Shown one piece after another: positions 8,369 to 15,927 of a stretch of DNA of 26,595 nucleotides (within the stretch, counting starts at the first letter, position 1; every line of letters starts with the position of its first letter). The notes beneath the pieces are model-generated. The model had not been told where the DNA came from, did not search any database, and saw nothing but the letters and a program-made list of their open reading frames with translations. Source of the DNA: Flavobacteriales bacterium UBA7519 (GTDB lineage: Bacteria; Bacteroidota; Bacteroidia; Flavobacteriales; Weeksellaceae); contig DLND01000159.1 in NCBI GenBank assembly GCA_002476905.1, forward strand, positions 1 through 26,595, in the 5' to 3' direction. Both the position numbers and the translations under genes were made by a program.

Positions 8369-8389
8369 TAATAAAAAAGTGTATTTTTG
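8359..8389 (+). promoter_or_regulatory. Promoter of the phenylacetyl-CoA catabolic cluster
   Basis: TTTG at 8359-8362, a 19-bp spacer and TATTTTTG at 8382-8389 make an exact Bacteroidetes sigma-A-type promoter. Transcription would begin near 8396, about 55 nt before the E1 ATG. A TTG at 8387 that opens the same frame lies inside the -7 box and so cannot be the start codon. Confidence 0.8.
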
Positions 8390-8449
8390 GATAAATCACA
8401 TTCCATTATCAAAACTGAGAATAATGGATTGAATGTCAAATGTTTAAAT

Positions 8450-10531
8450 ATGGAAATGACCAAAAGACATTTTTTAAACAAAGAAACTAGCCTGACTGAT
8501 ATACTGAAATCTGCTTATCGTTTGATGTTTACGGCAAAAACAATGAGCGATTTGTTTGAACAGGAAAAAAAAATCACTTCAAAATACGTGCACGCTACTT
8601 CCCGTGGACATGAGGCGATTCAATTGGCTTTGGGAATGCAATTGTTACCACAGGATTTTGTGAGTCCTTATTACAGAGACGATTCAATTTTGTTGGGCGT
8701 TGGATTGACGCCTTACGAGTTGATGCTTCAGCTTTTAGCAAAAAAAGATGATCCATTCTCTGGCGGTAGAACTTATTATGCACATCCAAGTTTGCGAAGA
8801 GATGATTTTCCGAAGATGATTCACCAAAGTTCTGGAACAGGAATGCAAGCCATCCCAACAACTGGAATTGCAATGGGAATGAAATACAAGGAAGAAACCG
8901 GAATCGCGGAAAATCTTGAACAAAAACCTATCGCAGTTTGTTCACTTGGCGACGCAAGCTGTACAGAAGGCGAAGTTTCTGAAGCTTTCCAAATGGCTGC
9001 TCTTAAACAATTGCCGATTCTCTATTTGGTTCAGGATAATGAATGGGATATCTCTGCCAGCGCAAAAGAAATCCGAGCGCAAGACATCACAAAATATATG
9101 CAAGGTTTCAACGGAATAGAAACCAGAACAATTGACGGAACTGATTTTATAAAATCATACGAAACCGTAAAAGAATGCATCAGAATCATCCGTGAAGAAA
9201 GACGACCAATGTTGATTCACGCAAAAGTTCCTTTATTAAATCATCACACTTCTGGTGTTAGAAAAGAATGGTATCGAGATGATTTGGAAGAATGCGCGAA
9301 AAATGACCCATTGATAAAACTAAGAAATAAACTTTCAGAATTTAGTATAGAAGATTCAGAAGTTGAAATCATAGAAAAAGAAGTTCAAAATTTGGTAAGA
9401 ACTGATTTTGAAAACGCAATTCTTGCCGAAGACCCAAAACCGGAAGATGTTTACAAACACGATTTTGCACCAACGCCAATTACTGAAGAAAAAGGAGAGC
9501 GTTCTCCAAGTGGAAAAATTCCGACTGTAATGGTAGATTGTGCATTATTCGCGATTAGAGAATTGATGCAGAAACATCCGGAAGCTTTAATATATGGACA
9601 AGATGTTGGGTTGAGATTAGGTGGTGTTTTCCGTGAAGCGATTACTTTGGCAGCTCAGTTTGGAGAAAAACGAGTTTTTAATACACCAATTCAGGAAGCC
9701 TTTATTGTAGGTTCAACAGTTGGAATGAGCGCCGTTGGTTTGAAACCGATTGTCGAAGTTCAATTCGCAGATTACATTTGGCCAGGCTTGAATCAACTAT
9801 TTACCGAAGTTTCTAGAAGTTATTATTTGTCTAATGGAAAATGGCCGGTGTCAATGATTCTCCGAGTTCCGATCGGCGCTTACGGAAGTGGAGGGCCTTA
9901 CCATTCGAGTTCTGTAGAAAGTGTTTTGTGCAATATCAAAGGCATCAAAATCGCTTATCCTTCAACAGGTGCAGATTTGAAAGGTTTGATGAAAGCTGCT
10001 TTCTACGACCCAAATCCGGTTGTGATGTTGGAACACAAAGGTCTTTACTGGTCAAAAATCGAAGGAACCGAAGTAGCGAAAACCATTGAACCTGATGAAG
10101 ATTACATTATCCCGTTTGGAAAAGCTAGAGAAGTTTTACTTTGTGATAATCGGAAAGATAAACCAACTTTAACGATTATTACTTACGGAATGGGTGTGTA
10201 TTGGGCTTCGAATGCAGCGAAAGAATTTGATAATCAAATCGAAATTATAGATTTAAGAACACTCGCACCTTTGGATGAAAACAAAGTTTTCGAAAGTGTG
10301 AAAAAACATAACCGTTGCATTGTTTTGACAGAAGAATCTGTAAATAATAGCTTTGCACAAAGTCTGGCAGCGAGAATCAATGAAAATTGTTTCCGGTTTT
10401 TGGATGCTCCGGTAAAAGTTGTTGGCGCAAAAGAGTTGCCGGCAATTCCTATCAATTCTATATTAGAAAAAGAAATGCTGCCAAACACCGAAAAATTAAT
10501 TAAAGTAATAGAACAATTGTTGAAATATTAA
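8450..10531 (+). CDS. 2-oxoacid dehydrogenase E1, fused alpha and beta subunits
   Basis: This is a thiamin-diphosphate-dependent E1 that decarboxylates a 2-oxoacid and passes the acyl group to an E2 lipoyl carrier. From the ATG at 8450 it is 693 residues (another ATG lies at 8456). An E1-alpha domain (about 1-340) carries the ThDP/Mg motif GDASCTEGE...QDN. An E1-beta domain (about 365-690) carries YGQDVG, QEAFIVGSTVGMSA and GAYGSGGPYHSSS. The fusion resembles branched-chain 2-oxoacid dehydrogenase E1 of Bacteroidetes. No E2 or E3 gene is nearby. The start is fixed by the promoter, whose -7 box ends at 8389. It is the first gene of the phenylacetyl-CoA cluster, directly behind the candidate operator, so its substrate could be phenylpyruvate or a branched-chain oxoacid. 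That choice is inference. Confidence 0.9.
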   Translation: MEMTKRHFLNKETSLTDILKSAYRLMFTAKTMSDLFEQEKKITSKYVHATSRGHEAIQLALGMQLLPQDFVSPYYRDDSILLGVGLTPYELMLQLLAKKDDPFSGGRTYYAHPSLRRDDFPKMIHQSSGTGMQAIPTTGIAMGMKYKEETGIAENLEQKPIAVCSLGDASCTEGEVSEAFQMAALKQLPILYLVQDNEWDISASAKEIRAQDITKYMQGFNGIETRTIDGTDFIKSYETVKECIRIIREERRPMLIHAKVPLLNHHTSGVRKEWYRDDLEECAKNDPLIKLRNKLSEFSIEDSEVEIIEKEVQNLVRTDFENAILAEDPKPEDVYKHDFAPTPITEEKGERSPSGKIPTVMVDCALFAIRELMQKHPEALIYGQDVGLRLGGVFREAITLAAQFGEKRVFNTPIQEAFIVGSTVGMSAVGLKPIVEVQFADYIWPGLNQLFTEVSRSYYLSNGKWPVSMILRVPIGAYGSGGPYHSSSVESVLCNIKGIKIAYPSTGADLKGLMKAAFYDPNPVVMLEHKGLYWSKIEGTEVAKTIEPDEDYIIPFGKAREVLLCDNRKDKPTLTIITYGMGVYWASNAAKEFDNQIEIIDLRTLAPLDENKVFESVKKHNRCIVLTEESVNNSFAQSLAARINENCFRFLDAPVKVVGAKELPAIPINSILEKEMLPNTEKLIKVIEQLLKY

Positions 10532-10533
10532 TT

Positions 10534-10672
10534 AAACCACAAAAGTCACAAAAGGAGGCATAGAAATCAAGGATACAAAAGATCAAAAAAGATAACTTTT
10601 AATCCATTTTCTCTTTTTTGGACTTTCAAAAAACTTAAAAATAAATATAGCTTTTGTGCCTTTTGTGGTTTT
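10534..10672. repeat. CACAAAAG inverted repeat after the E1 gene
   Basis: The arms AACCACAAAAGTCACAAAAG (left, from 10535) and CTTTTGTGCCTTTTGTGGTT (right, 10651-10670) are reverse complements with one mismatch and enclose about 95 bp. Each arm contains two tandem CACAAAAG words. The element starts 3 bp after the E1 stop codon and matches the element at 3263-3402 arm for arm. Confidence 0.85.
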
Positions 10673-10680
10673 ACAAAATC

Positions 10681-10756
10681 TTAGCTGAGCGTTAGCGCCC
10701 TTGCGAACCTTAAAAATATTTTCAATAAAGTAAAAAAACTTTGCGCACTTGGCGTT
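10681..10756 (+). repeat. Family B (TTTGCG) leader repeat, copy 1
   Basis: The order TTAGC, ACGCC-like and CCTTGCGAACCTTAAAAA, then ATATTTTCAATAA, then AACTTTGCGCACTTGGCGTT recurs in four other gaps of the cluster. It ends 6 nt before the ATG of the TetR gene, so it would form most of any leader of that gene. Confidence 0.75.
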
Positions 10757-10762
10757 AAAAAT

Positions 10763-11359
10763 ATGGAAACAGAAATAATTCCAAACAAAATCAAAATCAA
10801 TAAAAAAGAATTGATTTTATCCGAAGCCGCAACGCTATTCAAAGAAAAAGGTTTCGGCGGAACCAGTATGCGTGACTTGGCAGAAAAAGTAGGTATGGAA
10901 GCTGCAAGTATGTACAATCATATCAAATCCAAAGACGAAATTCTGGAATTGATTTGCTTCAAAATCGCCAATCAATATATTTCCCAATTAAAGGAAATCG
11001 AAAATACGAATCAAAGTTTTCAAGAAAAACTGAGAGCAATTATCGGACTTCACGTTCAGTTGATTATTGAGGATTCGGCGTCGGTTTCTGTAGCGAATAA
11101 CGATTGGAAATATCTTTCTGAAGAGAAGAAAAATCAATACAAGCAAATCAGAAAGTCCTACGAAAAAAGCTTCGCCAACATCATAGAACAAGGAATGGAA
11201 AACGGAGAATTCAAAAAAATGAATGTTTCTGTGGCGCTTTTTACAATGTTATCTTCTTTAAGGTGGATAGAATTATGGTACAAACCAAGCCGAGAAATCA
11301 CACCACAAGAACTGGAAGAAGATTTGAAAACATTATTAATGAACGGCTTAAATAATTAG
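10763..11359 (+). CDS. TetR/AcrR-family transcriptional regulator
   Basis: This 198-residue protein has an N-terminal TetR helix-turn-helix (about 16-62) with the family pattern SEAATLFKEKGFGGTSMRDL followed by AEKVGMEAASMYNHIKSKDEIL. The C-terminal ligand domain is all-helical and fits the group that senses acyl-CoA or aryl-CoA effectors. TetR proteins such as PaaR control phenylacetate genes in other bacteria with phenylacetyl-CoA as effector. By analogy this one probably represses the promoter at 8359-8389 through the palindrome at 8351-8368, but only the context supports that. The ATG at 10763 directly follows a family B repeat, and a gap of about 230 bp separates it from the E1 gene. Confidence 0.88.
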   Translation: METEIIPNKIKINKKELILSEAATLFKEKGFGGTSMRDLAEKVGMEAASMYNHIKSKDEILELICFKIANQYISQLKEIENTNQSFQEKLRAIIGLHVQLIIEDSASVSVANNDWKYLSEEKKNQYKQIRKSYEKSFANIIEQGMENGEFKKMNVSVALFTMLSSLRWIELWYKPSREITPQELEEDLKTLLMNGLNN

Positions 11360-11375
11360 AATATAGATTGAATCT

Positions 11376-11450
11376 TTGTTAAGTTTTACGCCTTTGTGTA
11401 CCTTAAAATATTTTCAATAATTTCAAAAAAATCTTTGCGCACTTTGCGTT
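11376..11450 (+). repeat. Family B (TTTGCG) leader repeat, copy 2
   Basis: It contains TTGTTAAGTTTTACGCC, TTTGTGTACCTTAAAA, TATTTTCAATAA and TCTTTGCGCACTTTGCGTT in the same order and orientation as the copies at 10681 and 15178. It ends 9 nt before the paaE ATG. Confidence 0.8.
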
Positions 11451-11459
11451 AAAAATAAA

Positions 11460-12542
11460 ATGTCAGTAGTTTTTCATCCTTTAAAAGTAAAAAAAGTCAA
11501 GAAAGAAACATCGGATTGTGTTTCCGTGAGTTTTGATGTTCCTGCTGAATTATCGGAACAATTCAAATTCACGCAAGGACAATATTTGACATTCCGACAA
11601 ATGAATGGCGAGCAAGAACTGCGTCGTTCTTATTCGATTTGCGCAAGTCCGTACGAAGGCGAATTGAAAGTCGCTGTGAAGAAAGTTCCCGAAGGTTTGT
11701 TCTCTTCTTTTATGAATGAAAATTTGAAAGAAGGTGATGTTCTGGAAGTAATGCCTCCAATGGGAAAATTCTACACGGAACTCAACCCCGAGAACAAAAA
11801 AACGTATGTTGCTTTTGCGGCAGGAAGCGGAATCACACCGGTTATTTCCATTATCAAATCTGTTTTGAAAAATGAACCACAAAGTCAGTTCATTTTGATT
11901 TATGGCAACAAAAATAAAGGAACAATCATTTTCAAAGAAGAAATCGAAGCTTTGAAAGACCGCTTTATGGAACGATTGAGCATTTATCACATTCTCAGTC
12001 GTGAGGTTGCCGATGCAGATTTGTTGAGCGGAAGAATCAATTCCGAAAAAGCAGAATCTTTTATTAAGAATATTATTCCGGCTGAGAAAATCGATGAGGT
12101 TTTCCTTTGCGGACCGGAAGAAATGATTCTAAGTGTGAGAGATACTTTAATCCAATCAGGTGTTGAAGCTAAGAAAATTCATTTCGAATTATTCTTCAGT
12201 GCGGCTTCTGCGGAAAAGAAAAAAGAACACGAGCTGGCAATTAACAAATCTGATGATGATTTTAGCAAAGTCACTGTAAAATTGGATGCAACCGCATTGA
12301 AGTTGGATTTAGCTTATCACGGACCAACGATTTTGGATGCGGCGTTACAAAACGGAGCCGACTTGCCTTATGCTTGTAAAGGTGGTGTTTGTGCGACTTG
12401 CAAATGCAAATTAGAGAAAGGCGAAGTAGAAATGGACATCAATTATTCTCTCGAACCAGACGAGATTGCAGCAGGATTTATTTTGTCCTGTCAGGCGCAT
12501 CCACGTTCGGAAGAAGTGGTGGTGAATTTTGATATTAAATAA
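11460..12542 (+). CDS. paaE: Phenylacetyl-CoA epoxidase reductase subunit PaaE
   Basis: PaaE passes electrons from NADPH through FAD and a [2Fe-2S] cluster to the diiron epoxidase PaaA. The 360-residue product shows the three modules in order. A FAD domain has RRSYSI (55-60). A nucleotide-binding domain has AAGSGITPV and CGPEEM. A C-terminal plant-type ferredoxin domain has cluster ligands at Cys306, Cys311 and Cys314 (CKGGVCATC) and Cys344. Length matches the family. It lies upstream of paaA, whereas the enterobacterial order is paaABCDE, and is separated from it by 369 bp of repeats. The ATG at 11460 is the only sensible start. Confidence 0.95.
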   Translation: MSVVFHPLKVKKVKKETSDCVSVSFDVPAELSEQFKFTQGQYLTFRQMNGEQELRRSYSICASPYEGELKVAVKKVPEGLFSSFMNENLKEGDVLEVMPPMGKFYTELNPENKKTYVAFAAGSGITPVISIIKSVLKNEPQSQFILIYGNKNKGTIIFKEEIEALKDRFMERLSIYHILSREVADADLLSGRINSEKAESFIKNIIPAEKIDEVFLCGPEEMILSVRDTLIQSGVEAKKIHFELFFSAASAEKKKEHELAINKSDDDFSKVTVKLDATALKLDLAYHGPTILDAALQNGADLPYACKGGVCATCKCKLEKGEVEMDINYSLEPDEIAAGFILSCQAHPRSEEVVVNFDIK

Positions 12543-12552
12543 GATAATAATT

Positions 12553-12668
12553 ATGGCAGCTTAATCCGCCTTCCGCTCCCAATCTTTTTTGCAGACGATT
12601 TCAGTTTAAATAGAACTTGAGTCCACGCAAAAAAGGATTTCCGCTCAAGTCGGGCTGCAGATTCGGTG
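12553..12668 (+). repeat. Family A dispersed repeat, copy 3
   Basis: It starts 11 bp after the paaE stop. The 5' half holds GGCAGC (12555-12560), TTAATCCGCCTTCCGCTCCC and ATCTTTTTTGC. The 3' half holds CGCAAAAAAGGATTTCCGC and GGGCTGCAGATTC. GCAGC pairs with GCTGC (12654-12658) and TTTTTTGC pairs with GCAAAAAA, so a two-part stem is likely. Confidence 0.82.
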
Positions 12669-12697
12669 TAAAACAAGTAAGGCTATAACCACGAAGT

Positions 12698-12752
12698 TTG
12701 TCATTCCGAAGGAATCTAAAATTAGTTGTAGAGATTCTTACAGAATGACAAA
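12698..12752. repeat. Inverted repeat, GTCATTC type
   Basis: GTCATTCCGAAGGAATCT (from 12700) and AGATTCTTACAGAATGAC (to 12750) are reverse complements with a few mismatches across a 15-bp loop. Hairpins of this wording occur in intergenic DNA of many bacteria. It lies between a family A and a family B repeat in the paaE-paaA gap. Confidence 0.7.
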
Positions 12753-12775
12753 AAGATAATTTAGATAGAATTAGT

Positions 12776-12894
12776 CTTAGCTTAGTTTACGCCTTTATCT
12801 CAATGTTTTTATTGATTTTAATGGAATCAATGAATCTTTGATTTGCGAACATAAAAACAGTTAGTAGTTAAAAAAACTTTGCGCGCTTTGCGTT
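12776..12894 (+). repeat. Family B (TTTGCG) leader repeat, copy 3, interrupted
   Basis: It begins TCTTAGCTTAGTTTACGCC and ends AGTAGTTAAAAAAACTTTG with CGCGCTTTGCGTTC, which matches the copy at 15820 almost base for base. About 45 bp of unrelated AT-rich sequence separate the two parts. It ends 17 nt before the paaA ATG. Confidence 0.7.
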
Positions 12895-12911
12895 CAAAAA
12901 ATATAGAGAAA

Positions 12912-13871
12912 ATGGAAACAACAGAAATCAATTTAGAAGAACATTTTCAAAATAAAATAGACAGCGAAATCCGCATCGAGCCAAAAGACTGGATGCCAGA
13001 CGCGTACAGAAAAACTTTGATTCGTCAGATTTCTCAACACGCCCATTCCGAGATTGTCGGGATGCTGCCGGAAGCGAATTGGATTACACGCGCGCCAACT
13101 TTGAATCGAAAGAAAATCCTCTTGGCAAAAGTTCAGGACGAAGCCGGACACGGACTTTATCTCTATTGTGCTGCCGAAACTTTGGGCGTCACAAGAGACG
13201 AGACGATTAACGATTTACATTCGGGAAAAGCCAAATATTCCAGCATTTTCAATTATCCAACTTTGACCTGGGCAGATATGGGCGCCATCGGCTGGTTGGT
13301 TGACGGTGCTGCAATTCTGAATCAGGTTCCGCTTTGCAGAGCATCGTACGGACCTTACGCCAGAGCAATGGTAAGGATTTGTAAAGAAGAAAGTTTCCAC
13401 CAGAGACAAGGTTATGAGCTGATGATGAAATTAGCCCAAGGTTCGCCAGAGCAGAAAGCAATGGCTCAAGATGCATTCAACCGTTGGTGGTGGCCGACTC
13501 TGATGATGTTTGGACCAAAAGATGCAGATTCTGGAAATACAGAATTATCAATGAAATGGCGCATCAAACGTTTTACCAATGACGAGTTGAGACAGCGTTT
13601 TGTAGATGTTTCCATTCCTCAGGCAGAATATTTGGGCTTGACCATTCCAGACCCTGATTTGAAATTCAATGAAGAAACCGGACACTACGAATTCGGAGAA
13701 ATCGATTGGGACGAGTTTTGGAAAGTGGTTAAAGGTAACGGACTTTGTAACAAAGAAAGAATCGAAACCCGCAAAAAAGCCTTCGATGACGGCGCTTGGG
13801 TAAGAGAAGCAGCAACAGCTTATCACGAGAAAAGAAAATTAAGAGAAGAACAAAATAGAAAAACAGTCTAA
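12912..13871 (+). CDS. paaA: Phenylacetyl-CoA epoxidase catalytic subunit PaaA
   Basis: PaaA is the diiron oxygenase subunit of the 1,2-phenylacetyl-CoA epoxidase, working with PaaC as scaffold, PaaB and the reductase PaaE. From the ATG at 12912 it is 319 residues, close to the usual 310. The four-helix bundle carries the expected iron ligands: Glu47 (HSEIVG), Glu77 and His80 (DEAGH), Asp131 (LVDGAA), and Glu160 and His163 (KEESFH). The [17 protein letters not shown] block is nearly invariant in the family. A TTG at 12879 extends the frame by 11 residues but lies inside a family B repeat, so the ATG is preferred. It is followed by paaB after 155 bp. Confidence 0.97.
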   Translation: METTEINLEEHFQNKIDSEIRIEPKDWMPDAYRKTLIRQISQHAHSEIVGMLPEANWITRAPTLNRKKILLAKVQDEAGHGLYLYCAAETLGVTRDETINDLHSGKAKYSSIFNYPTLTWADMGAIGWLVDGAAILNQVPLCRASYGPYARAMVRICKEESFHQRQGYELMMKLAQGSPEQKAMAQDAFNRWWWPTLMMFGPKDADSGNTELSMKWRIKRFTNDELRQRFVDVSIPQAEYLGLTIPDPDLKFNEETGHYEFGEIDWDEFWKVVKGNGLCNKERIETRKKAFDDGAWVREAATAYHEKRKLREEQNRKTV

Positions 13872-13879
13872 TCTTTTGT

Positions 13880-14001
13880 AACGCAAAGGCGTAATTAATT
13901 TGACAAATCTATGTTTTAAGTCGCAAAACTTAATTCGAAATTTCATTCTTTGCGACTTAAAACAGAATGAAAAAAACAAAAATCTTGCGCCTTTGCGATA
14001 A
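13880..14001. repeat. Nested inverted repeats between paaA and paaB
   Basis: The outer arms AACGCAAAGGCGTAA and TTGCGCCTTTGCGATA (13985-14000) pair with two mismatches. The inner arms GTTTTAAGTCGCAAA (13913-13927) and TTTGCGACTTAAAAC (13949-13963) are a perfect 15-bp inverted repeat. The words CGCAAAGGCG and TCGCAAA relate it to the TTTGCG repeats of family B, but the layout differs. Confidence 0.85.
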
Positions 14002-14026
14002 AAATTAAAGCTCAATAATTAATATT

Positions 14027-14314
14027 ATGCAAAATACAGAATGGCCGCTTTGGGAGGTTTTTATTAGGAGCAGACAGGGTCTGGATCACAAGCACGTGGG
14101 CAGTCTTCACGCTGCTGATGCGGAAATGGCAATCCAAAACGCACGTGATGTTTACACGAGAAGGATGGAAGGTGTCAGCATTTGGGTGGTAGAATCCAAG
14201 CATATCCACGCCACCAATCCCGATGATTCCGAGGCGTCTTATGAACCTTCGGAGGATAAAGTTTACCGTCATCCAACGTTTTACCACGTTCCGGAAGAGG
14301 TAAAGAATATGTAA
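14027..14314 (+). CDS. paaB: Phenylacetyl-CoA epoxidase subunit PaaB
   Basis: PaaB is a small non-catalytic subunit needed for assembly of the PaaABCE epoxidase complex, bridging PaaAC dimers. The product has 95 residues, matching the family. The typical opening WPLWEVFIRSRQGLDHKHVG is at about 6-25, followed by HAADAEMAIQNARDVYTRR (about 28-46) and SIWVV, then an acidic tail. It has no cofactor motif and none is expected. The ATG at 14027 is preceded by A/T-rich sequence after the nested inverted repeat. paaC follows after 85 bp holding a short hairpin. Confidence 0.96.
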   Translation: MQNTEWPLWEVFIRSRQGLDHKHVGSLHAADAEMAIQNARDVYTRRMEGVSIWVVESKHIHATNPDDSEASYEPSEDKVYRHPTFYHVPEEVKNM

Positions 14315-14328
14315 AAAAAAACTTCCAT

Positions 14329-14369
14329 CCCCTATAGTGGCAGAATTTCAAAATATTTGAAATTAGGGG
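14329..14369. repeat. Short hairpin between paaB and paaC
   Basis: The outer arms CCCCTA (14329-14334) and TAGGGG (14364-14369) enclose a perfect inner inverted repeat, AATTTCAAA (14344-14352) and TTTGAAATT (14356-14364). No T-run follows, so it is not an obvious intrinsic terminator. It could protect or process the transcript. Confidence 0.6.
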
Positions 14370-14399
14370 TGGTTTATAATGCCAATTAAATAGAAACCA

Positions 14400-15155
14400 A
14401 TGAACAATAATTATCTCAGTTATATATTACATCTCGCAGATACAAGCCTGATTCTCGGACAACGCCTCTGCGAATGGTGCGGGAAAGGTCCAGTCTTGGA
14501 GCAGGATATTGCTTTGTCCAATATTGCTTTGGATTTGTTGGGTGAATCTTCCAATTATTATCAATATTCGGCAGAAATGCTTAATAACGGAACAACAGAA
14601 GACGATTTGGCTTTCCTTAGAAACGAACGAGAATTCAAGAACCTGCTTTTAGTTGAAAGAGAAAACGGGCATTTCGGAGATACTATTGCAAGGCAATTTT
14701 TCTTTGATGCCTATCATCATTTGTTATTAACTGAACTGAAAAATCATTCTGATTTGAAATTGTCTTCCATTGCCGAAAAATCTTTGAAAGAGGTGACTTA
14801 TCATTTAAAATGGAGCAGTGAATGGATGATTCGTTTAGGAGACGGAACAGAAGAAAGTCATAACAGAATCCAAAAATCAGTCAATGATTTGGTGGACTTC
14901 ACGGACGAAATGTTCATTCCAACCAACTGGGAATTAGAATTAATTAAACAAAACATAATTCCCGACATCAGAACTTTCCGAACCAAATGGGAAACCAAAG
15001 TTTTGGAAATCCTGAATGAAGCAACTTTATCTGTTGATTTCTCAAAAGCGAGACAATTAACCGGCGGAAAAGACGGAAAACATACGGAAAAAATGGGTTA
15101 CATCTTAGCAGAGATGCAAATAATGCAACGCACTTATCCTAATATGGAATGGTAA
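14400..15155 (+). CDS. paaC: Phenylacetyl-CoA epoxidase structural subunit PaaC
   Basis: PaaC is a ferritin-like four-helix subunit that pairs with PaaA but has lost the diiron centre; it supports the complex and substrate binding. The 251 residues match the family length. Recognisable segments are SYILHLADTSLILGQRLCEW (about 5-24), EQDIALSNIALDLLGESSNY (about 34-53), REFKNLLLVERENGHFGDTI and RTYPNMEW at the C terminus. The ATG at 14400 gives the standard N terminus. It lies between paaB and paaD, as in other paa clusters. Confidence 0.96.
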   Translation: MNNNYLSYILHLADTSLILGQRLCEWCGKGPVLEQDIALSNIALDLLGESSNYYQYSAEMLNNGTTEDDLAFLRNEREFKNLLLVERENGHFGDTIARQFFFDAYHHLLLTELKNHSDLKLSSIAEKSLKEVTYHLKWSSEWMIRLGDGTEESHNRIQKSVNDLVDFTDEMFIPTNWELELIKQNIIPDIRTFRTKWETKVLEILNEATLSVDFSKARQLTGGKDGKHTEKMGYILAEMQIMQRTYPNMEW

Positions 15156-15177
15156 AATAAAAATTTGAAAGTAAGTT

Positions 15178-15265
15178 GTCTTTGCGTTCTTAGCTAAGTT
15201 TTACGCCCTTGCGAACTTAAAAATATTTTCAATAATGAATTAAATTCTTTGCGGACTTTTGCGTT
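15178..15265 (+). repeat. Family B (TTTGCG) leader repeat, copy 4
   Basis: It reads GTCTTTGCGTTCTTAGCTAA, GTTTTACGCCCTTGCGAACT, TAAAAATATTTTCAATAA and then CTTTGCGGACTTTTGCGTT. This is the clearest copy of the subtype shared with 10681 and 11376. It ends 23 nt before the paaD ATG. Confidence 0.8.
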
Positions 15266-15288
15266 CAAAAAAGAATTCAAAACAAAAA

Positions 15289-15774
15289 ATGACAGTCACA
15301 GAAGAACATATCTGGCAAATATTAGAAGAAGTTCCCGACCCGGAAGTTCCTGTTCTCAATCTTTTGGATTTAGGAATAATCCGTGATGTGATTCTCAATG
15401 AAGACGAAATCGAAATTGTGGTAACGCCAACTTATTCCGGTTGTCCTGCAACATCGATGATTAATATGGCTATCAGAATGAAACTGATTGAAAAAGGTTT
15501 CAATAATATTAAATTGACCAATCGATTAAGTCCGGCTTGGACCACTGATTGGATGACGGAAGAAGGAAAACAAAAACTGAAAGCTTATGGCATTGCACCG
15601 CCTGTTTATTCAAAAAATAATGACGAATTATTTTCAAAAACAGATGAGGTCGAGTGTGCGCTTTGTGGTTCAAAACATACACATTTGGTAAGTCAGTTTG
15701 GTTCCACAGCCTGCAAAGCGTTGTATCAATGTGATGATTGTAGAGAACCTTTTGATTATTTTAAATGTCATTAA
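15289..15774 (+). CDS. paaD: Phenylacetate degradation protein PaaD (iron-sulfur/metal assembly type)
   Basis: PaaD belongs to the MIP18/DUF59 family and is thought to help mature the iron cofactors of the epoxidase. From the ATG at 15289 the product has 161 residues. The N-terminal MIP18 domain shows EEVPDPEVPVLNLLDLGI and the conserved TPTYSGCPAT. The C-terminal part carries a zinc-ribbon-like set of cysteines: CALC, then a lone Cys in STACK, then CDDC and the terminal FKCH. A TTG at 15259 would add 10 residues from inside a repeat and is rejected. It follows paaC after a gap of about 130 bp. Confidence 0.95.
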   Translation: MTVTEEHIWQILEEVPDPEVPVLNLLDLGIIRDVILNEDEIEIVVTPTYSGCPATSMINMAIRMKLIEKGFNNIKLTNRLSPAWTTDWMTEEGKQKLKAYGIAPPVYSKNNDELFSKTDEVECALCGSKHTHLVSQFGSTACKALYQCDDCREPFDYFKCH

Positions 15775-15819
15775 ATAGTTTTTAATTGATGGTTTATAGT
15801 TGTTAGATTTAATAATAAG

Positions 15820-15902
15820 TCTTTGAGTTCTTAGCTAAGTTTTACGCCTTTGCGAACTTAAAAACATTTAGTAGTTAAAAAAAACTTTGCGCACTTTGCG
15901 TT
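15820..15902 (+). repeat. Family B (TTTGCG) leader repeat, copy 5
   Basis: It starts GTCTTTGAGTTCTTAGCTAA, continues TTTTACGCCTTTGCGAACTT, and ends TTTAGTAGTTAAAAAAAACT with TTGCGCACTTTGCGTT. Its 3' half is nearly identical to that of the copy at 12776. It ends 25 nt before the hydroxyacyl-CoA dehydrogenase ATG. Confidence 0.8.
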
Positions 15903-15927
15903 CAAAAAATAGATTTTACAAAAAGAA

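Noticed and set aside
8387..8449. Upstream TTG start for the E1 gene
   Set aside because: The TTG is part of the -7 promoter box and would lie upstream of the transcript start.
11550..11990. 146-codon open frame antisense to paaE
   Set aside because: Phe/Asn/Gln-rich composition typical of the reverse complement of an AT-rich gene; no family resemblance.
12698..12752. GTCATTC hairpin as a terminator of paaE
   Set aside because: No T-run follows the stem, and it lies more than 150 bp from the stop codon; a dispersed hairpin is more likely.
12879..12911. Upstream TTG start for paaA
   Set aside because: The added 11 codons are repeat sequence, and the ATG at 12912 puts the iron ligands at the spacing expected for PaaA.
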